58,085 nt of DNA from Akkermansia sp. (GTDB taxonomy: Bacteria > Verrucomicrobiota > Verrucomicrobiia > Verrucomicrobiales > Akkermansiaceae), in the NCBI GenBank assembly GCA_017555025.1, contig JAFZHC010000031.1, positions 1 through 58,085 on the forward strand, given 5' to 3'. The first letter of the stretch is position 1, and the number at the start of each line of letters is the position of its first letter. A model generated the notes under the pieces. The model was not told the origin of the DNA, did not search any database, and saw only the letters and a program-made list of their open reading frames with translations. Positions 43,837 to 52,578 of the stretch are shown in pieces. Made by a program: the position numbers and the translations under genes.

Positions 43837-44451
43837 ATGGAACTTCCGAAAAATTACTATATACCGACTGTTATCGAGAAGACGGGGCAAGGTGAAAAAG
43901 CCTACGACATCTACTCCCGCCTGCTGCTTGACCGCGTTATCTTCATCGGCACCGAGATTGACGACACCGTAGCCAATTCGGTCATTGCGCAGCTGCTGTT
44001 CCTGCAGATGACAGATCCGAAAAAGGATATTCACATCTACATCAACTCCCCCGGTGGTTCTGTAACGGCCGGCTTGGCCATTTACGATACCATGCAGTTT
44101 ATTTCCTGCGATATCAACACTTACTGCATCGGCATTGCCGCCAGCATGGCCTCTGTACTGCTGGCTGCCGGCACCAAGGGCAAGCGTTTCTGCCTGCCCA
44201 ATTCACATGTGATGATTCACCAGGTACGCGGCGGCGCTCAGGGTACAGCTGCCGATGTGGAGCGCACTATTAAGTTCATGTTCAGCCTCGACAAGCGCTT
44301 AACGGGCATACTCGCCAAGCATACTGGCAAGGACTTTGATACCGTGAAGGCTGACCAGGACCGCGACAACTACATGACGGCAGAGGAATCTCTGGCCTAT
44401 GGCCTGGTAGACCGCGTGCTGGAGCACAAGGAACACGGCAAAAAGGCATAA
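43837..44451 (+). CDS. clpP: ATP-dependent Clp protease proteolytic subunit
   Basis: 204 residues. Catalytic Ser in [14 protein letters not shown], His in VMIHQVRGG, Asp in [22 protein letters not shown] is the substrate-binding strand. It forms the tetradecameric protease chamber that works with ClpX, encoded 12 nt downstream. The N-terminus [24 protein letters not shown] is typical. Confidence 0.97.
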   Translation: MELPKNYYIPTVIEKTGQGEKAYDIYSRLLLDRVIFIGTEIDDTVANSVIAQLLFLQMTDPKKDIHIYINSPGGSVTAGLAIYDTMQFISCDINTYCIGIAASMASVLLAAGTKGKRFCLPNSHVMIHQVRGGAQGTAADVERTIKFMFSLDKRLTGILAKHTGKDFDTVKADQDRDNYMTAEESLAYGLVDRVLEHKEHGKKA

Positions 44452-44463
44452 ACCAGCACCGCC

Positions 44464-45810
44464 ATGGCCAAGAAGAAAGATAAAAGAACCTGCGTCTTCT
44501 GCCGTGAGCAGGAGGCCGACACCTGGCCGGTGCTGAGCTGGAACGGTATCGACATGTGCTTCACCTGTCTGGAGAATATGCTCTACCAGATGCTGCGCGA
44601 ACCGATGGGTGATCAAGCAGCACAACACATGTTGCAGCATGTGGCCGAAGCGCACCCGCAGCTCATGCCTCAGGACGATGCCGATGGCTCCCCCGTGCTG
44701 GAGGTGGAAACCCGCGACCAAAGCACCCTGCCCACCCCGGCTGAAATGCATAAGGCGCTGGACAACTACGTCATAGGGCAGGATTTTGCCAAGCGCACGC
44801 TGTGCGTGGCCGTGTACAACCATTACCTGCGCCTGCGCCAGACAGAAAGCGAAGACGGCACGGAAATTGAGAAAAGCAACATTCTGCTCGCCGGCTCTAC
44901 CGGCTCCGGTAAAACCCTGCTGGCCAAAACTCTTGCCCGCATTCTCGATGTACCCTTCTGCATTGTGGATGCTACAACCCTGACAGAAGCCGGTTACGTG
45001 GGTGAAGATGTGGAGAATATCGTACTGCGATTGCTGCAAGCCGCCAACATGAACGTGGCCAAGGCTGAGCGCGGCATCATCTATGTGGACGAAATTGATA
45101 AAATCGGCCGCAAGACGCAAAATGTCAGCATCACCCGCGATGTAAGCGGCGAAGGTGTGCAGCAGGCTCTGCTGAAGATTGTGGAAGGTACGGAATGTAA
45201 CATCCCTCCCAAGGGTGGCCGCAAACACCCCAACGAAGAGTATATCCGCGTCAATACGCACAACATCCTCTTCATCTGTGGCGGTGCATTCGTCGGGCTC
45301 GAGGGTATCATCCGCAAGCGTCTGGGCTCTTCCTCCATGGGTTTCGCCTCCATCGAAGAGGAGCGAGACACCAAGGAATACACCGAAGAAGAAGTGCTGT
45401 CCAAAGCCCTTCCGGAAGACTTCTTCATGTTCGGCATGATTCCCGAGCTTATGGGACGACTGCCCATCTTTGCCCCGCTGACAACTCTTACCGAGGAGCA
45501 ACTGGTAAAATTGCTGACCGAGCCCAAGAATGCATTGGTGAAGCAGTACGCCAAGCTTCTGAAGATGAACGACGTGAAGCTCAAGATTGAAGAGGGAGCT
45601 CTGCGAGCCATGGCACGTCAGGCCATCGAGCGCGGCACAGGAGCCCGAGCCCTGCGTGGTATTTTTGAGCGCATGATGCTCGACATCATGTACACCGTTC
45701 CGAGCGATAAGAGCATCACCGCCGTCACGATTACCGAAGATGTGGTACTGGGCAAAGCACAGCCCAAACTCACGCGCAGTAAGTCCAAGGCAGCAGCCGC
45801 AAAGAAATAA
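44464..45810 (+). CDS. clpX: ATP-dependent Clp protease ATP-binding subunit ClpX
   Basis: 448 residues. An N-terminal zinc-binding domain has Cys pairs CVFC and CFTC. Walker A is [16 protein letters not shown], pore loop GYVGEDVE, Walker [12 protein letters not shown], and the sensor/arginine region [14 protein letters not shown]. It unfolds substrates into ClpP. The ClpP-binding IGF-type loop region appears as [12 protein letters not shown], a variant form. The tail is Lys/Ala-rich. It is in one operon with clpP and tsaD. Confidence 0.96.
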   Translation: MAKKKDKRTCVFCREQEADTWPVLSWNGIDMCFTCLENMLYQMLREPMGDQAAQHMLQHVAEAHPQLMPQDDADGSPVLEVETRDQSTLPTPAEMHKALDNYVIGQDFAKRTLCVAVYNHYLRLRQTESEDGTEIEKSNILLAGSTGSGKTLLAKTLARILDVPFCIVDATTLTEAGYVGEDVENIVLRLLQAANMNVAKAERGIIYVDEIDKIGRKTQNVSITRDVSGEGVQQALLKIVEGTECNIPPKGGRKHPNEEYIRVNTHNILFICGGAFVGLEGIIRKRLGSSSMGFASIEEERDTKEYTEEEVLSKALPEDFFMFGMIPELMGRLPIFAPLTTLTEEQLVKLLTEPKNALVKQYAKLLKMNDVKLKIEEGALRAMARQAIERGTGARALRGIFERMMLDIMYTVPSDKSITAVTITEDVVLGKAQPKLTRSKSKAAAAKK

Positions 45811-45815
45811 AAGCC

Positions 45816-46868
45816 ATGTTGGTGTTGGGTATAGAATCCAGCTGCGACGAAACCGCCGTTGCCCTCATAGAAGAGGTTGAAGGTGAGGTTCAGCCGCGTG
45901 TGCTCAGCTCCGTCATTTCCACGCAAATTCCGCTGCACCGCCTGTATGGCGGCGTGATTCCCGAGCTGGCCTCCCGCAATCACTCCACCAATCTGCCCGG
46001 TGTGCTGAAAGAAGCGCTGCAAAAAGCAGAGCGTCGCATTGAAGACGTTGACGTATTTGCCAGCACCGCCGGCCCCGGTCTGGTGGCCGCTCTGCTGGTG
46101 GGCAACACCGCAGCCAAAGCTCTGGCTCTGGCCGCCGGCAAGCCTTTTGTGGCAGTCAATCATCTGGAAGGGCACATGCTCTCCCCCTTCATCACTCACC
46201 CACAGGGGCTTGTGCCGCATCTGGGGCTGGTGGTGAGCGGAGGGCATACCCTGTTGGTGGATGTGCAAAGCTCCGGCAATTACACCCTGCTGGGGCGCTC
46301 GCGCGACGATGCAGCCGGTGAGGCCTTTGATAAAGTAGCAAAAATGCTCGATTTACCCTACCCCGGCGGACCGGAAATTGATAAACAAGCAGAACAGGGA
46401 GACCCGGAGCGCTTTAAGCTGCCCCGCCCCATGATGCACGAGCCACATTTGGATTTCTCCTTCTCCGGCCTCAAAACAGCTGTTCTCTATACCCTGCCCA
46501 AGTTGGTGGAAAGCGGCAATCCCAATGACCTCGATGAGCAGACCATGTGTGACCTCTGTGCCGGGGTGAGAGCCGCCATTGTGGAGGTGCTCGTGCACAA
46601 GGCATTGAAAGCAGCTCGTCAAACCGGTCACAAGGTAATTGCTGTATCCGGCGGTGTGTCCTGCAACAGCGCACTACGCCGCGAACTGACGGCAGCCTGC
46701 AAGCGTGCCCGCATAGAGCTCATCCTGCCGCCGAACAGCCTTACAACCGACAATGCAGCCATGATAGCCTTTGCCGGCCTGTTGCGGGCAAAAGCCGGCG
46801 ACTTCTCCCCGCTCGATACCCCGGTTGATCCGAACCTGCGCCTGGCCGGAGCACAGACCAGAGCCTGA
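45816..46868 (+). CDS. tsaD: tRNA N6-adenosine threonylcarbamoyltransferase TsaD
   Basis: 350 residues of the TsaD/Kae1/Gcp family. ATP/metal motifs: GIESSCDETAVALI, YGGVIPELASRNHS, the metal-binding HLEGH in AVNHLEGHM, SGGHTLLV, DDAAGEAFDKVAKML, and GGVSCNSALR. It makes t6A37 of ANN-decoding tRNAs with TsaB/TsaE, which are not in this window. It starts 5 nt after clpX. Confidence 0.96.
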   Translation: MLVLGIESSCDETAVALIEEVEGEVQPRVLSSVISTQIPLHRLYGGVIPELASRNHSTNLPGVLKEALQKAERRIEDVDVFASTAGPGLVAALLVGNTAAKALALAAGKPFVAVNHLEGHMLSPFITHPQGLVPHLGLVVSGGHTLLVDVQSSGNYTLLGRSRDDAAGEAFDKVAKMLDLPYPGGPEIDKQAEQGDPERFKLPRPMMHEPHLDFSFSGLKTAVLYTLPKLVESGNPNDLDEQTMCDLCAGVRAAIVEVLVHKALKAARQTGHKVIAVSGGVSCNSALRRELTAACKRARIELILPPNSLTTDNAAMIAFAGLLRAKAGDFSPLDTPVDPNLRLAGAQTRA

Positions 46869-46882
46869 CCTACCATAAGAGC

Positions 46883-47776
46883 ATGAGCCTTAGAGACAAG
46901 TTAGAAGAAATCCTGCCATCCCTGCTGCCAACCCGTGAGGAAGACGCCATTAAGGGCACAGAACTCATAGCACGGGTAAGAGCAGTACTGGGCGATGCCT
47001 ACTCTGACCGTTCGCTGCGCTCCCAGTTCTCCTTTATTGCGCTGGAGCCGGATTCCTGCCTAGCGCGTGTACCCAACGGGCAAGGTTACTACCTGCGAGG
47101 AGAAGAAGATGCGCCCTCCCTTCACCACGTCTTTACCGAAGCCGCCGACGGCGATGAACCGCTGCACAAGGCTCTGGCTCTCGCCGTACGCCTGTACGAC
47201 ACCGCCGGCATGGGAGTATTCGTCTACCCGCTGGAGGAGGAAGACAGCTGGGAACACCCCGACCTCGTTGCTGTACAATGGCCGGCCGGCAGTACCGATA
47301 CCTCAGGCGCCTACATTATTGACCCCACCGCCCCGCAGGAACCCTCTTACCGTTCCGTCTGCGTAGCCCCGGCAGATGATGCGGAAGAATGCCGCAAAGC
47401 CTTTTTCCGCGCTCTGGCTTGTGGTTTATGGGCTCAGGAAACGGAGTTGTTAATTGTGGGAGATGACAGCGAATCAGCCCCGGAACTCATGCGACTGGCC
47501 TCGCGCTTCGGTGTAGGTGTACGCACCATATCGGCCAATGATGATGTACTGGCAGATTTACCTCGGGCAGATGAAATTTTCCGGGCCACCGCGGCGGATG
47601 CCCGAGCCATGCTGGCCGACCTGCAACAACCGCCGCTGGCTCATCCCCGCCACTACATTGCCCCGCGCCAGACTGAGGAGGAGTTACCCGCCACAGCTGC
47701 AGCCCGCCAATGGGCGGAAGGCTGTATCTCCCGCGGACGAGTGGAAGCCTGGGAGCTTCGCGTTGCCGTAAACTGA
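46883..47776 (+). CDS. Conserved-looking cytoplasmic protein, unknown function
   Basis: 297 residues without signal peptide or membrane segment. The first 75 residues look like a winged-helix fold (KGTELIARVRAVLGDAYSDRSLRSQFSFIA, then a strand pair ending NGQGYYLR). The middle is acidic with an alpha/beta pattern (ELLIVGDDSESAPELMRLASRFGVGVRTIS), suggesting a Rossmann- or nuclease-like half. It lies 14 nt after tsaD and 13 nt before the DUF3592 gene. A DNA-binding or restriction-related role is only a guess. Confidence 0.55.
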   Translation: MSLRDKLEEILPSLLPTREEDAIKGTELIARVRAVLGDAYSDRSLRSQFSFIALEPDSCLARVPNGQGYYLRGEEDAPSLHHVFTEAADGDEPLHKALALAVRLYDTAGMGVFVYPLEEEDSWEHPDLVAVQWPAGSTDTSGAYIIDPTAPQEPSYRSVCVAPADDAEECRKAFFRALACGLWAQETELLIVGDDSESAPELMRLASRFGVGVRTISANDDVLADLPRADEIFRATAADARAMLADLQQPPLAHPRHYIAPRQTEEELPATAAARQWAEGCISRGRVEAWELRVAVN

Positions 47777-47789
47777 CATTTCATCATTC

Positions 47790-48503
47790 ATGGGTACCAT
47801 CAGACAGTTCATCAAACGCCGGGGACTCATCATCCTCATGCTGCTGCTTGGCGTATACTTCAGCGGCAAGGCCATATGGAACCTCAGCAACACCCTGCTT
47901 TTTGCCCACGAGGCCGTCATTGTACAAGCCACGGTTAAAGATGTGCGCCAGCGTCCCTTTGAATCTGCCGCCGAAGCTCTGAGCTACGGCAACTTTCCCT
48001 GGAATGGAGAGGTTGCCTACCGACCTATTCTGACCGCGGTCATGCCAAACGGCTTACGCATCCCCCCCTTTACTGCTCCCGATTTGGACAATACGGACTA
48101 TCAACGTGGCGAACAGGTAGAACTCATCACCCTGCCCCATAATCCCAATAGTGCTCGCGTCAATAAATGGAAGTTCCTCTGGGGTGCCGACTGTATGTTG
48201 CTGGCTACAGGCCTGCTGCTGGGACTACCGGCATGGTTCATCCTCTTCCCCCGCAAACGCCGTACAGCAACCAACCGCAGACCGGCCCCGGCTAAGGCCA
48301 CCGCCGCTCCCGCGAAAACACCCGCACCTCAGGCATCGGAGCCACGAGCAACTGCAGCTTCTAAAACGCGAGCCCCCCGTAAGAAAAAAGAAGCCGACCC
48401 CGATGCGCCCAAAAAGCCCCGTGCTCCGCGCAAGAAAAAGGAAGTCGATCCGAATGCACCACCTAAACCTCGCAAACCTCGCAAGAAAAAAACAGCAGAA
48501 TAA
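47790..48503 (+). CDS. DUF3592-like membrane protein with Lys/Pro-rich repeat tail
   Basis: 237 residues. Two transmembrane helices (about 12-31 and 133-152) flank an extracytoplasmic beta domain of the DUF3592 type (EAVIVQATVKDVRQRPF ... YQRGEQVELITLPHNP). The cytoplasmic tail (about 158-237) carries repeats of the form APRKKKEADPDAPKKPR, strongly basic. Last gene of the clpP-clpX-tsaD unit. The tail could bind nucleic acid or other anionic partners. Confidence 0.7.
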   Translation: MGTIRQFIKRRGLIILMLLLGVYFSGKAIWNLSNTLLFAHEAVIVQATVKDVRQRPFESAAEALSYGNFPWNGEVAYRPILTAVMPNGLRIPPFTAPDLDNTDYQRGEQVELITLPHNPNSARVNKWKFLWGADCMLLATGLLLGLPAWFILFPRKRRTATNRRPAPAKATAAPAKTPAPQASEPRATAASKTRAPRKKKEADPDAPKKPRAPRKKKEVDPNAPPKPRKPRKKKTAE

Positions 48504-48565
48504 AGGTGAAAACAGACTGCTGCGATTTCTGACCGAAGGAAACGCGACATACCTTGTGTTAGAAT

Positions 48566-48594
48566 TTGACGCTACTCTCAGGATGTGGTAAGCT
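48566..48594 (+). promoter_or_regulatory. Promoter of the Ala/Lys-rich secreted protein gene
   Basis: TTGACG (48566-48571), 17 nt, TAAGCT (48589-48594). It leaves an mRNA leader of about 58 nt, unusually long for this window. Confidence 0.55.
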
Positions 48595-48658
48595 CAGCAC
48601 AGCCCGTAGAATCAAAATCCCTACGGCCAAAGAAAACCATAAACACATTTTCAACATA

Positions 48659-49168
48659 ATGAAAAAAATCGCCATTTTCGCTCTTCTGAGTACCGCCGCT
48701 CTGGCTCAGAGCGACATTCTGACCGCTGTTAAGGATGCCGCCGTAAACGAAGCCAAGAATCAGGCTACCGCCGCCATCACCGAGAAGGTGACCGCAGCCA
48801 CCGCCAATCTTACCCCCGGCACCTCCGGCACGGACTCCATTACCGCCGGTATTACCGAGAAGGTCAACGCCGCACAGACAGCCGTGACTAACGCGCAGGC
48901 TAAGGCGGATGCCGCCAAGGCTGATATCGAAGCCCGCAAGCAGGCTCTGACCGATGCCGCCACTCAGGCACAGGAGGCCGTTACCACGGCTAAGACCACA
49001 GCCACCGCTCAAGCTGAGAGCACTGTAGCTAAGGCCAAGGCAGACGCCGCCGAGGCCAAGAAAGCAGCCGAAGCCAAAAAGGCCGCAGACAAAGCCGCAG
49101 CCAAGAAGAAGGCTACCCAAGCCACCAATAAAGCTGTGAACAAGGGGCTCAACAAGCTCTTCAAGTAA
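48659..49168 (+). CDS. Secreted Ala/Lys-rich helical protein
   Basis: 169 residues from ATG 48659 with signal peptide MKKIAIFALLSTAALA. The mature part is almost entirely Ala, Lys, Thr, Glu and Asp with heptad-like spacing (ATAAITEKVTAATANL, AAEAKKAAEAKKAADKAAAK). It is a long single helix or coiled coil with a basic end (KGLNKLFK). Similar low-complexity helical proteins occur as envelope spacers; histone-like function is unlikely because of the export signal. It has its own promoter and a strong terminator, suggesting a monocistronic and well-expressed gene. Confidence 0.75.
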   Translation: MKKIAIFALLSTAALAQSDILTAVKDAAVNEAKNQATAAITEKVTAATANLTPGTSGTDSITAGITEKVNAAQTAVTNAQAKADAAKADIEARKQALTDAATQAQEAVTTAKTTATAQAESTVAKAKADAAEAKKAAEAKKAADKAAAKKKATQATNKAVNKGLNKLFK

Positions 49169-49191
49169 AGAACAGCTCACATATTTTACCG

Positions 49192-49220
49192 GCCGGTGCG
49201 GGCTCAGCACCGGCTTTTTT
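49192..49220 (+). terminator. Rho-independent terminator
   Basis: 8-bp perfect stem GCCGGTGC/GCACCGGC, 7-nt loop, six T. Confidence 0.92.
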
Positions 49221-49262
49221 GCTTAAAAAAAACTGATTATTGAAAAAAGACGCAAATTTGAC

Positions 49263-49291
49263 TTGCCAAAAGCACATAATTAGAGTATAAG
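49263..49291 (+). promoter_or_regulatory. Promoter of the small basic protein gene
   Basis: TTGCCA (49263-49268), 17 nt, TATAAG (49286-49291). It gives a leader of about 50 nt. Confidence 0.55.
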
Positions 49292-49304
49292 TGGCGACCA
49301 CCAC

Positions 49305-49320
49305 TCCGCAGTGATGCGGA
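49305..49320 (+). promoter_or_regulatory. 5' UTR hairpin of the small basic protein mRNA
   Basis: A 6-bp stem TCCGCA/TGCGGA closed by a GTGA (GNRA) tetraloop in the leader. It may stabilise the mRNA or control translation. Confidence 0.45.
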
Positions 49321-49347
49321 ATTAAACCTTTACACAATACAAAAGAT

Positions 49348-49503
49348 ATGTCCAAGCACTCCACACTCAAAGCAACCGGTACCGTTGGCGGCAAGCGTTC
49401 TGTCCTCAAGCGTTTCGAGCGCGTTAAGCTCATGAAGGAGCGCGGTCAGTGGAAGCAGGGTCAGAGCCCCATTGGTCTTCCCAAGACCAAGTTCGAGGCC
49501 TGA
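49348..49503 (+). CDS. PVC-group small basic protein
   Basis: 51 residues: starts MSKHSTLKATGTVGGKRSVL, continues KRFERVKLMKERGQWK, and ends SPIGLPKTKFEA. This is the conserved small basic protein that I know from Verrucomicrobia, Chlamydiae and Planctomycetes (TIGR04137-type). Its role is not established; size, basic charge and conservation suggest a ribosome- or nucleic-acid-associated protein. It has its own promoter, leader hairpin and terminator, consistent with high expression. It is the best taxonomic marker in the window. Confidence 0.93.
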   Translation: MSKHSTLKATGTVGGKRSVLKRFERVKLMKERGQWKQGQSPIGLPKTKFEA

Positions 49504-49560
49504 TGCCGTCCACACCTGCCCTCTCTGCGTGAAGGGTACTTTATATACATTTTTCCCGGA

Positions 49561-49593
49561 GCCTCTCGGTATTTTATGCCGCGAGGCTTTTTT
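49561..49593 (+). terminator. Rho-independent terminator of the small basic protein gene
   Basis: 9-bp stem with one mismatch (GCCTCTCGG/CCGCGAGGC), 9-nt loop, six T. Confidence 0.88.
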
Positions 49594-49644
49594 ACAACCT
49601 GATTCTGAACCCGGCGCGAAAGCGCACATACAACCATTACAAAC

Positions 49645-50970
49645 ATGACAGAAGAGAACAGTTACCCGCCGGCCCCCGAGGGCAGCGTGCGTCTGAACAA
49701 GTTTCTGGCAGCTTGTGGCTATGAGTCCCGCAGAGCTGCTGATCGCCTGATTGCAGAAGGGCGTGTGGAAGTAAACGGCAAGGCAGTAGATACTCCCGGT
49801 CTGAGGGTACTGCCGACAGACTTTGTGAAGGTAGACGGTCGCCATGCCACCCCCAAGGAGGAAGTAGTATTGCTGCTGAACAAGCCGCGTGGCTACGTTT
49901 GCAGTCGCGATGCTCAGGGCGCTATCGGCACCGTATATGACCTGTTGCCGCCCAAGTACCGCTATGCCAACTATGTAGGCCGTCTGGATGCAGACAGCGA
50001 AGGTCTGCTGATTTTCACCAACAACGGCACTCTGGGGCAGAGCATCGGCCACCCCAGCGGCGGCATCGAAAAAGAATACTGGGTCACCCTCGACCAGGCT
50101 TTCGACAACAGCGTACTGATTCAGCTGCTGAAGGGGGTACGCATTCCCGAGGGACAGGCCAAGGCCAAATACATCTCTCGCCTGAGTGCCCGCCGCGCCT
50201 GTGTGGTACTTGAACAGGGGCTTAAGCGCCAAGTGCGCCAGATGTTCTCCTGCCTCGGACTGCGCGTGAAAAAGCTGGTACGCGTGCGCATCGGCTCTCT
50301 GTGGGGTGGTGATTTGGAGCCCGGTCAGGCTACGCTCATGACCCCCGAGCAGATTGAACAGGCAACCACTAATCCCCGCCGTCGCAAGGGACTTATCGGT
50401 GCCAAGCAGGCTTTCAAACCGCGTCCTCAGATGGGGCACTCCGCTGCTCCGCAGGAGGACGATGATGACAATTACGTCTTCAACCCTGATGACTTTGAAA
50501 CTGAGGAGGAAGCTCTGGAGAACGCCACCAAGTTCACCGATGGCGAAGCCTATGAACCCGAGCGTGAAGACAGCCGCCGCCCCTTCGGTCGAGCCCCTCG
50601 CAATCGCCGTGAGTTCACCGCTGACGACCGCGGCCCCCGTCGTTCCTTCGGTGGTGAGCGAGGTGAGCGCCGCAGCTTCGGCGACCGTGAGCGCCGTTCC
50701 TTTGGCGGTGAGCGTGGCGAGCGTCGCAGCTTCGGCGACCGTGAGCGTCGTTCCTTCGGCGGCGACCGTGGCGAGCGTAAGAGCTTCGGCAACGGTGAGC
50801 GCCGTTCCTTTGGTGGCGACCGTGGCGAGAAGCGTGGCTTCGGCGGCGGTGAGCGCCGCTCCTTTGGAGGTGAGCGCAAGAGCTTCGGCCAGCGGCCCTC
50901 TTTCGGTGAGCGCCGCAGTAACCGCAGTTTCAACAAACGCCGCCCCTACGACAAGGGACGCGGTGAGTAA
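49645..50970 (+). CDS. RsuA/RluB-type pseudouridine synthase with RSFGG-repeat tail
   Basis: 441 residues. An S4 RNA-binding domain comes first (RLNKFLAACGYESRRAADRLI). The catalytic domain has Asp in GRLDADSEGLLIFTNNG and RQVRQMFSCLGLRVKKLVRVRIG. An acidic linker (about 270-300) leads to a tail (about 325-441) of RRSFGGERGE and RRSFGDRE type units. The core modifies rRNA, most likely 23S rRNA (RluB group) or 16S. The Arg/Gly/Phe tail resembles RNA-binding RGG segments and could help RNA binding or phase separation. Longer than usual for the family because of the tail. Confidence 0.92.
   Translation: MTEENSYPPAPEGSVRLNKFLAACGYESRRAADRLIAEGRVEVNGKAVDTPGLRVLPTDFVKVDGRHATPKEEVVLLLNKPRGYVCSRDAQGAIGTVYDLLPPKYRYANYVGRLDADSEGLLIFTNNGTLGQSIGHPSGGIEKEYWVTLDQAFDNSVLIQLLKGVRIPEGQAKAKYISRLSARRACVVLEQGLKRQVRQMFSCLGLRVKKLVRVRIGSLWGGDLEPGQATLMTPEQIEQATTNPRRRKGLIGAKQAFKPRPQMGHSAAPQEDDDDNYVFNPDDFETEEEALENATKFTDGEAYEPEREDSRRPFGRAPRNRREFTADDRGPRRSFGGERGERRSFGDRERRSFGGERGERRSFGDRERRSFGGDRGERKSFGNGERRSFGGDRGEKRGFGGGERRSFGGERKSFGQRPSFGERRSNRSFNKRRPYDKGRGE
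50638..50895 (+). repeat. In-gene tandem repeats encoding RSFGG units
   Basis: About four copies of a 54-bp unit (18 codons, made of a 10- and an 8-residue subunit RRSFGGERGE and RRSFGDRE), decaying toward the 3' end. Copy number could vary by slippage without loss of frame. Confidence 0.85.
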
Positions 50971-50990
50971 AAAGAGAAACTTTCCCATAC

Positions 50991-51018
50991 AAGGCTCCGC
51001 GTCAGCGGAGCCTTTTTT
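50991..51018 (+). terminator. Rho-independent terminator of the pseudouridine synthase gene
   Basis: 10-bp stem AAGGCTCCGC/GCGGAGCCTT with loop GTCA and a T run. Confidence 0.92.
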
Positions 51019-51073
51019 CTGATGTTAATGCGTCAGAAAGCTGAACAAACAGTAATTTTACGATATCTCAGCA

Positions 51074-52489
51074 ATGATGAAGATGTACACCCGCTTACTG
51101 GCAGCGGCTCTGCTCTGCCTCCCCTTGTCAGCACAAGATTCCGAAGTATCGATTCCTACAACTCCGGTTTATGAAAGCAGCAATAGCGAGTTAGAGGCTC
51201 GCCTGACCGAGCTGAAGCAAAAAGCGGAAGCCGGCGACAGCGATGCAACCCGCCAGGTATACACGCTCTATGCCATTGAAGGACTGACCGGTCAGGCACG
51301 AGCCTGGGCTGAGCGCTATGAACAACAGCTCACAGCGCAGGCTGAGGCAGGAGACGCCAAGGTCATGATGTTGTTGGCGACCTCCTACCTGCAAGGGCGC
51401 GATTACATGCCGCAGGATATCGGCAAAGCTGTTATCTGGCTCACACGTGCTGCCGAGGCCGGCCAACCCTCAGCAGCCTACATTCTGGGCGAAATCTTCA
51501 TTCAGCAGCACAACACGCAGGAAGCCGAGAACTTCTACAAGCAGGCCTACGAAAAGTACGCAGAGCTCTGCAGCAGCCTCAGCGCTCCGCCAACGACAGA
51601 GCAACGTAATGCCCTGTACTGGAAGGGTTACATGGAGCTCATGGGCATTGGTACCAATAAAAATCCGGCAGCCGGCGTCGAGAACATGAAAAAGGCGGAC
51701 AATGCCTGGGCATGGAGCCAGCTGTACAAATGCTACGTCAAGGGCATTGGGGTAGAGCAGGACATGGCAACTGCCATCGACTACGCCCGTAAACTGGCAG
51801 ATAATGCCGACGATGGCATGATGGCTTGGGTTGTCGGCTCGGCCTACCTTAAGGGCGAAGGAGTTGCCAAAGATGAAACGCTCGGCCGCAGCTACCTCGA
51901 CAAAGCAGCCGCAGCCAACATAGCCCCGGCTATTTACCACAAAGGAACTCTTCTTCAGGCTGAAGGAAAACTCAAAGAGGCCTATGATTGCTTTAACCAA
52001 GCAGCCAGCATGGGACTGCCCGAGGCCATGACCGCCACCGCCAAACTGCTGATGCAGGGCGGTGAAGGAATTGAAAAAGACGAAGCACGAGCCCTAAACA
52101 TGCTCCAAGTTGCCAGCGATCGCTACGAAGACCTGCGAGCCCCCTACGAATTGGGACTCTATTATGACAGCGTAGGCGAACCGGAGCACGCCAATGCCTG
52201 GTACAAAATCGCCAGCGACCGAGGTGTGACAGAAGCGATGGCTCGTCGAGGCCTGCTCCACATCACCCCCAATTCAGGCGTGAACTGGAGCCCCACCCAG
52301 ATGTACCGCTGGTGGCGCACCGGCAGCAACGCCGGGGATGCCGATTGCAAGCTCTACCTCAATCTCTTCCTCTTCGTCTTCATCCCGCTGGTGCTTATCA
52401 TCTCCTTCGGCGTACCGATTCTCGTCGTCCATAAGCTCAATAAAAAAGCTCTGGCTGAAGAGGCCAACGCGGAGCAGGACAATCAATAA
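51074..52489 (+). CDS. Secreted Sel1-repeat protein with C-terminal transmembrane helix
   Basis: 471 residues. A signal peptide ends LPLSAQ. About 40-420 are Sel1-type helical repeats (KVMMLLATSYLQGRDYMPQD, AAYILGEIFIQ, AWVVGSAYLKGEGVAKDE, APYELGLYYDSVGEPEHANAWY). A single transmembrane helix follows at about 430-455 with a short charged tail. The repeats should face the periplasm. Three in-frame ATGs lie at 51074, 51077 and 51083; the choice does not change the signal peptide. Scaffold or adaptor role inferred. Confidence 0.8.
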   Translation: MMKMYTRLLAAALLCLPLSAQDSEVSIPTTPVYESSNSELEARLTELKQKAEAGDSDATRQVYTLYAIEGLTGQARAWAERYEQQLTAQAEAGDAKVMMLLATSYLQGRDYMPQDIGKAVIWLTRAAEAGQPSAAYILGEIFIQQHNTQEAENFYKQAYEKYAELCSSLSAPPTTEQRNALYWKGYMELMGIGTNKNPAAGVENMKKADNAWAWSQLYKCYVKGIGVEQDMATAIDYARKLADNADDGMMAWVVGSAYLKGEGVAKDETLGRSYLDKAAAANIAPAIYHKGTLLQAEGKLKEAYDCFNQAASMGLPEAMTATAKLLMQGGEGIEKDEARALNMLQVASDRYEDLRAPYELGLYYDSVGEPEHANAWYKIASDRGVTEAMARRGLLHITPNSGVNWSPTQMYRWWRTGSNAGDADCKLYLNLFLFVFIPLVLIISFGVPILVVHKLNKKALAEEANAEQDNQ

Positions 52490-52517
52490 TCGCACCTTCA
52501 GTTTACACTAATAAAAG

Positions 52518-52540
52518 GCAGGTGGTTCACCCGCTTTTTT
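52518..52540 (+). terminator. Terminator of the Sel1 gene
   Basis: Imperfect stem (GCaGGTG with CACCcGC) and 3-nt loop, followed by six T. It directly abuts the next promoter. Confidence 0.75.
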
Positions 52541-52543
52541 ATC

Positions 52544-52571
52544 TTGCCTTTCAGCATAAAAACGCTACAAT
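52544..52571 (+). promoter_or_regulatory. Promoter of the 52579 lipoprotein gene
   Basis: TTGCCT (52544-52549), 16 nt, TACAAT (52566-52571), 7 nt to the ATG. Confidence 0.6.
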
Positions 52572-52578
52572 TGCAGGC

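Noticed and set aside
44299..45501. Minus-strand open frame of 400 codons
   Set aside because: It is antisense to clpP-clpX and shows no recognisable domain.
49330..50988. Minus-strand open frame of 552 codons
   Set aside because: It runs antisense through the small basic protein, two terminators and the pseudouridine synthase. Its low-complexity repeats mirror the RSFGG repeats.
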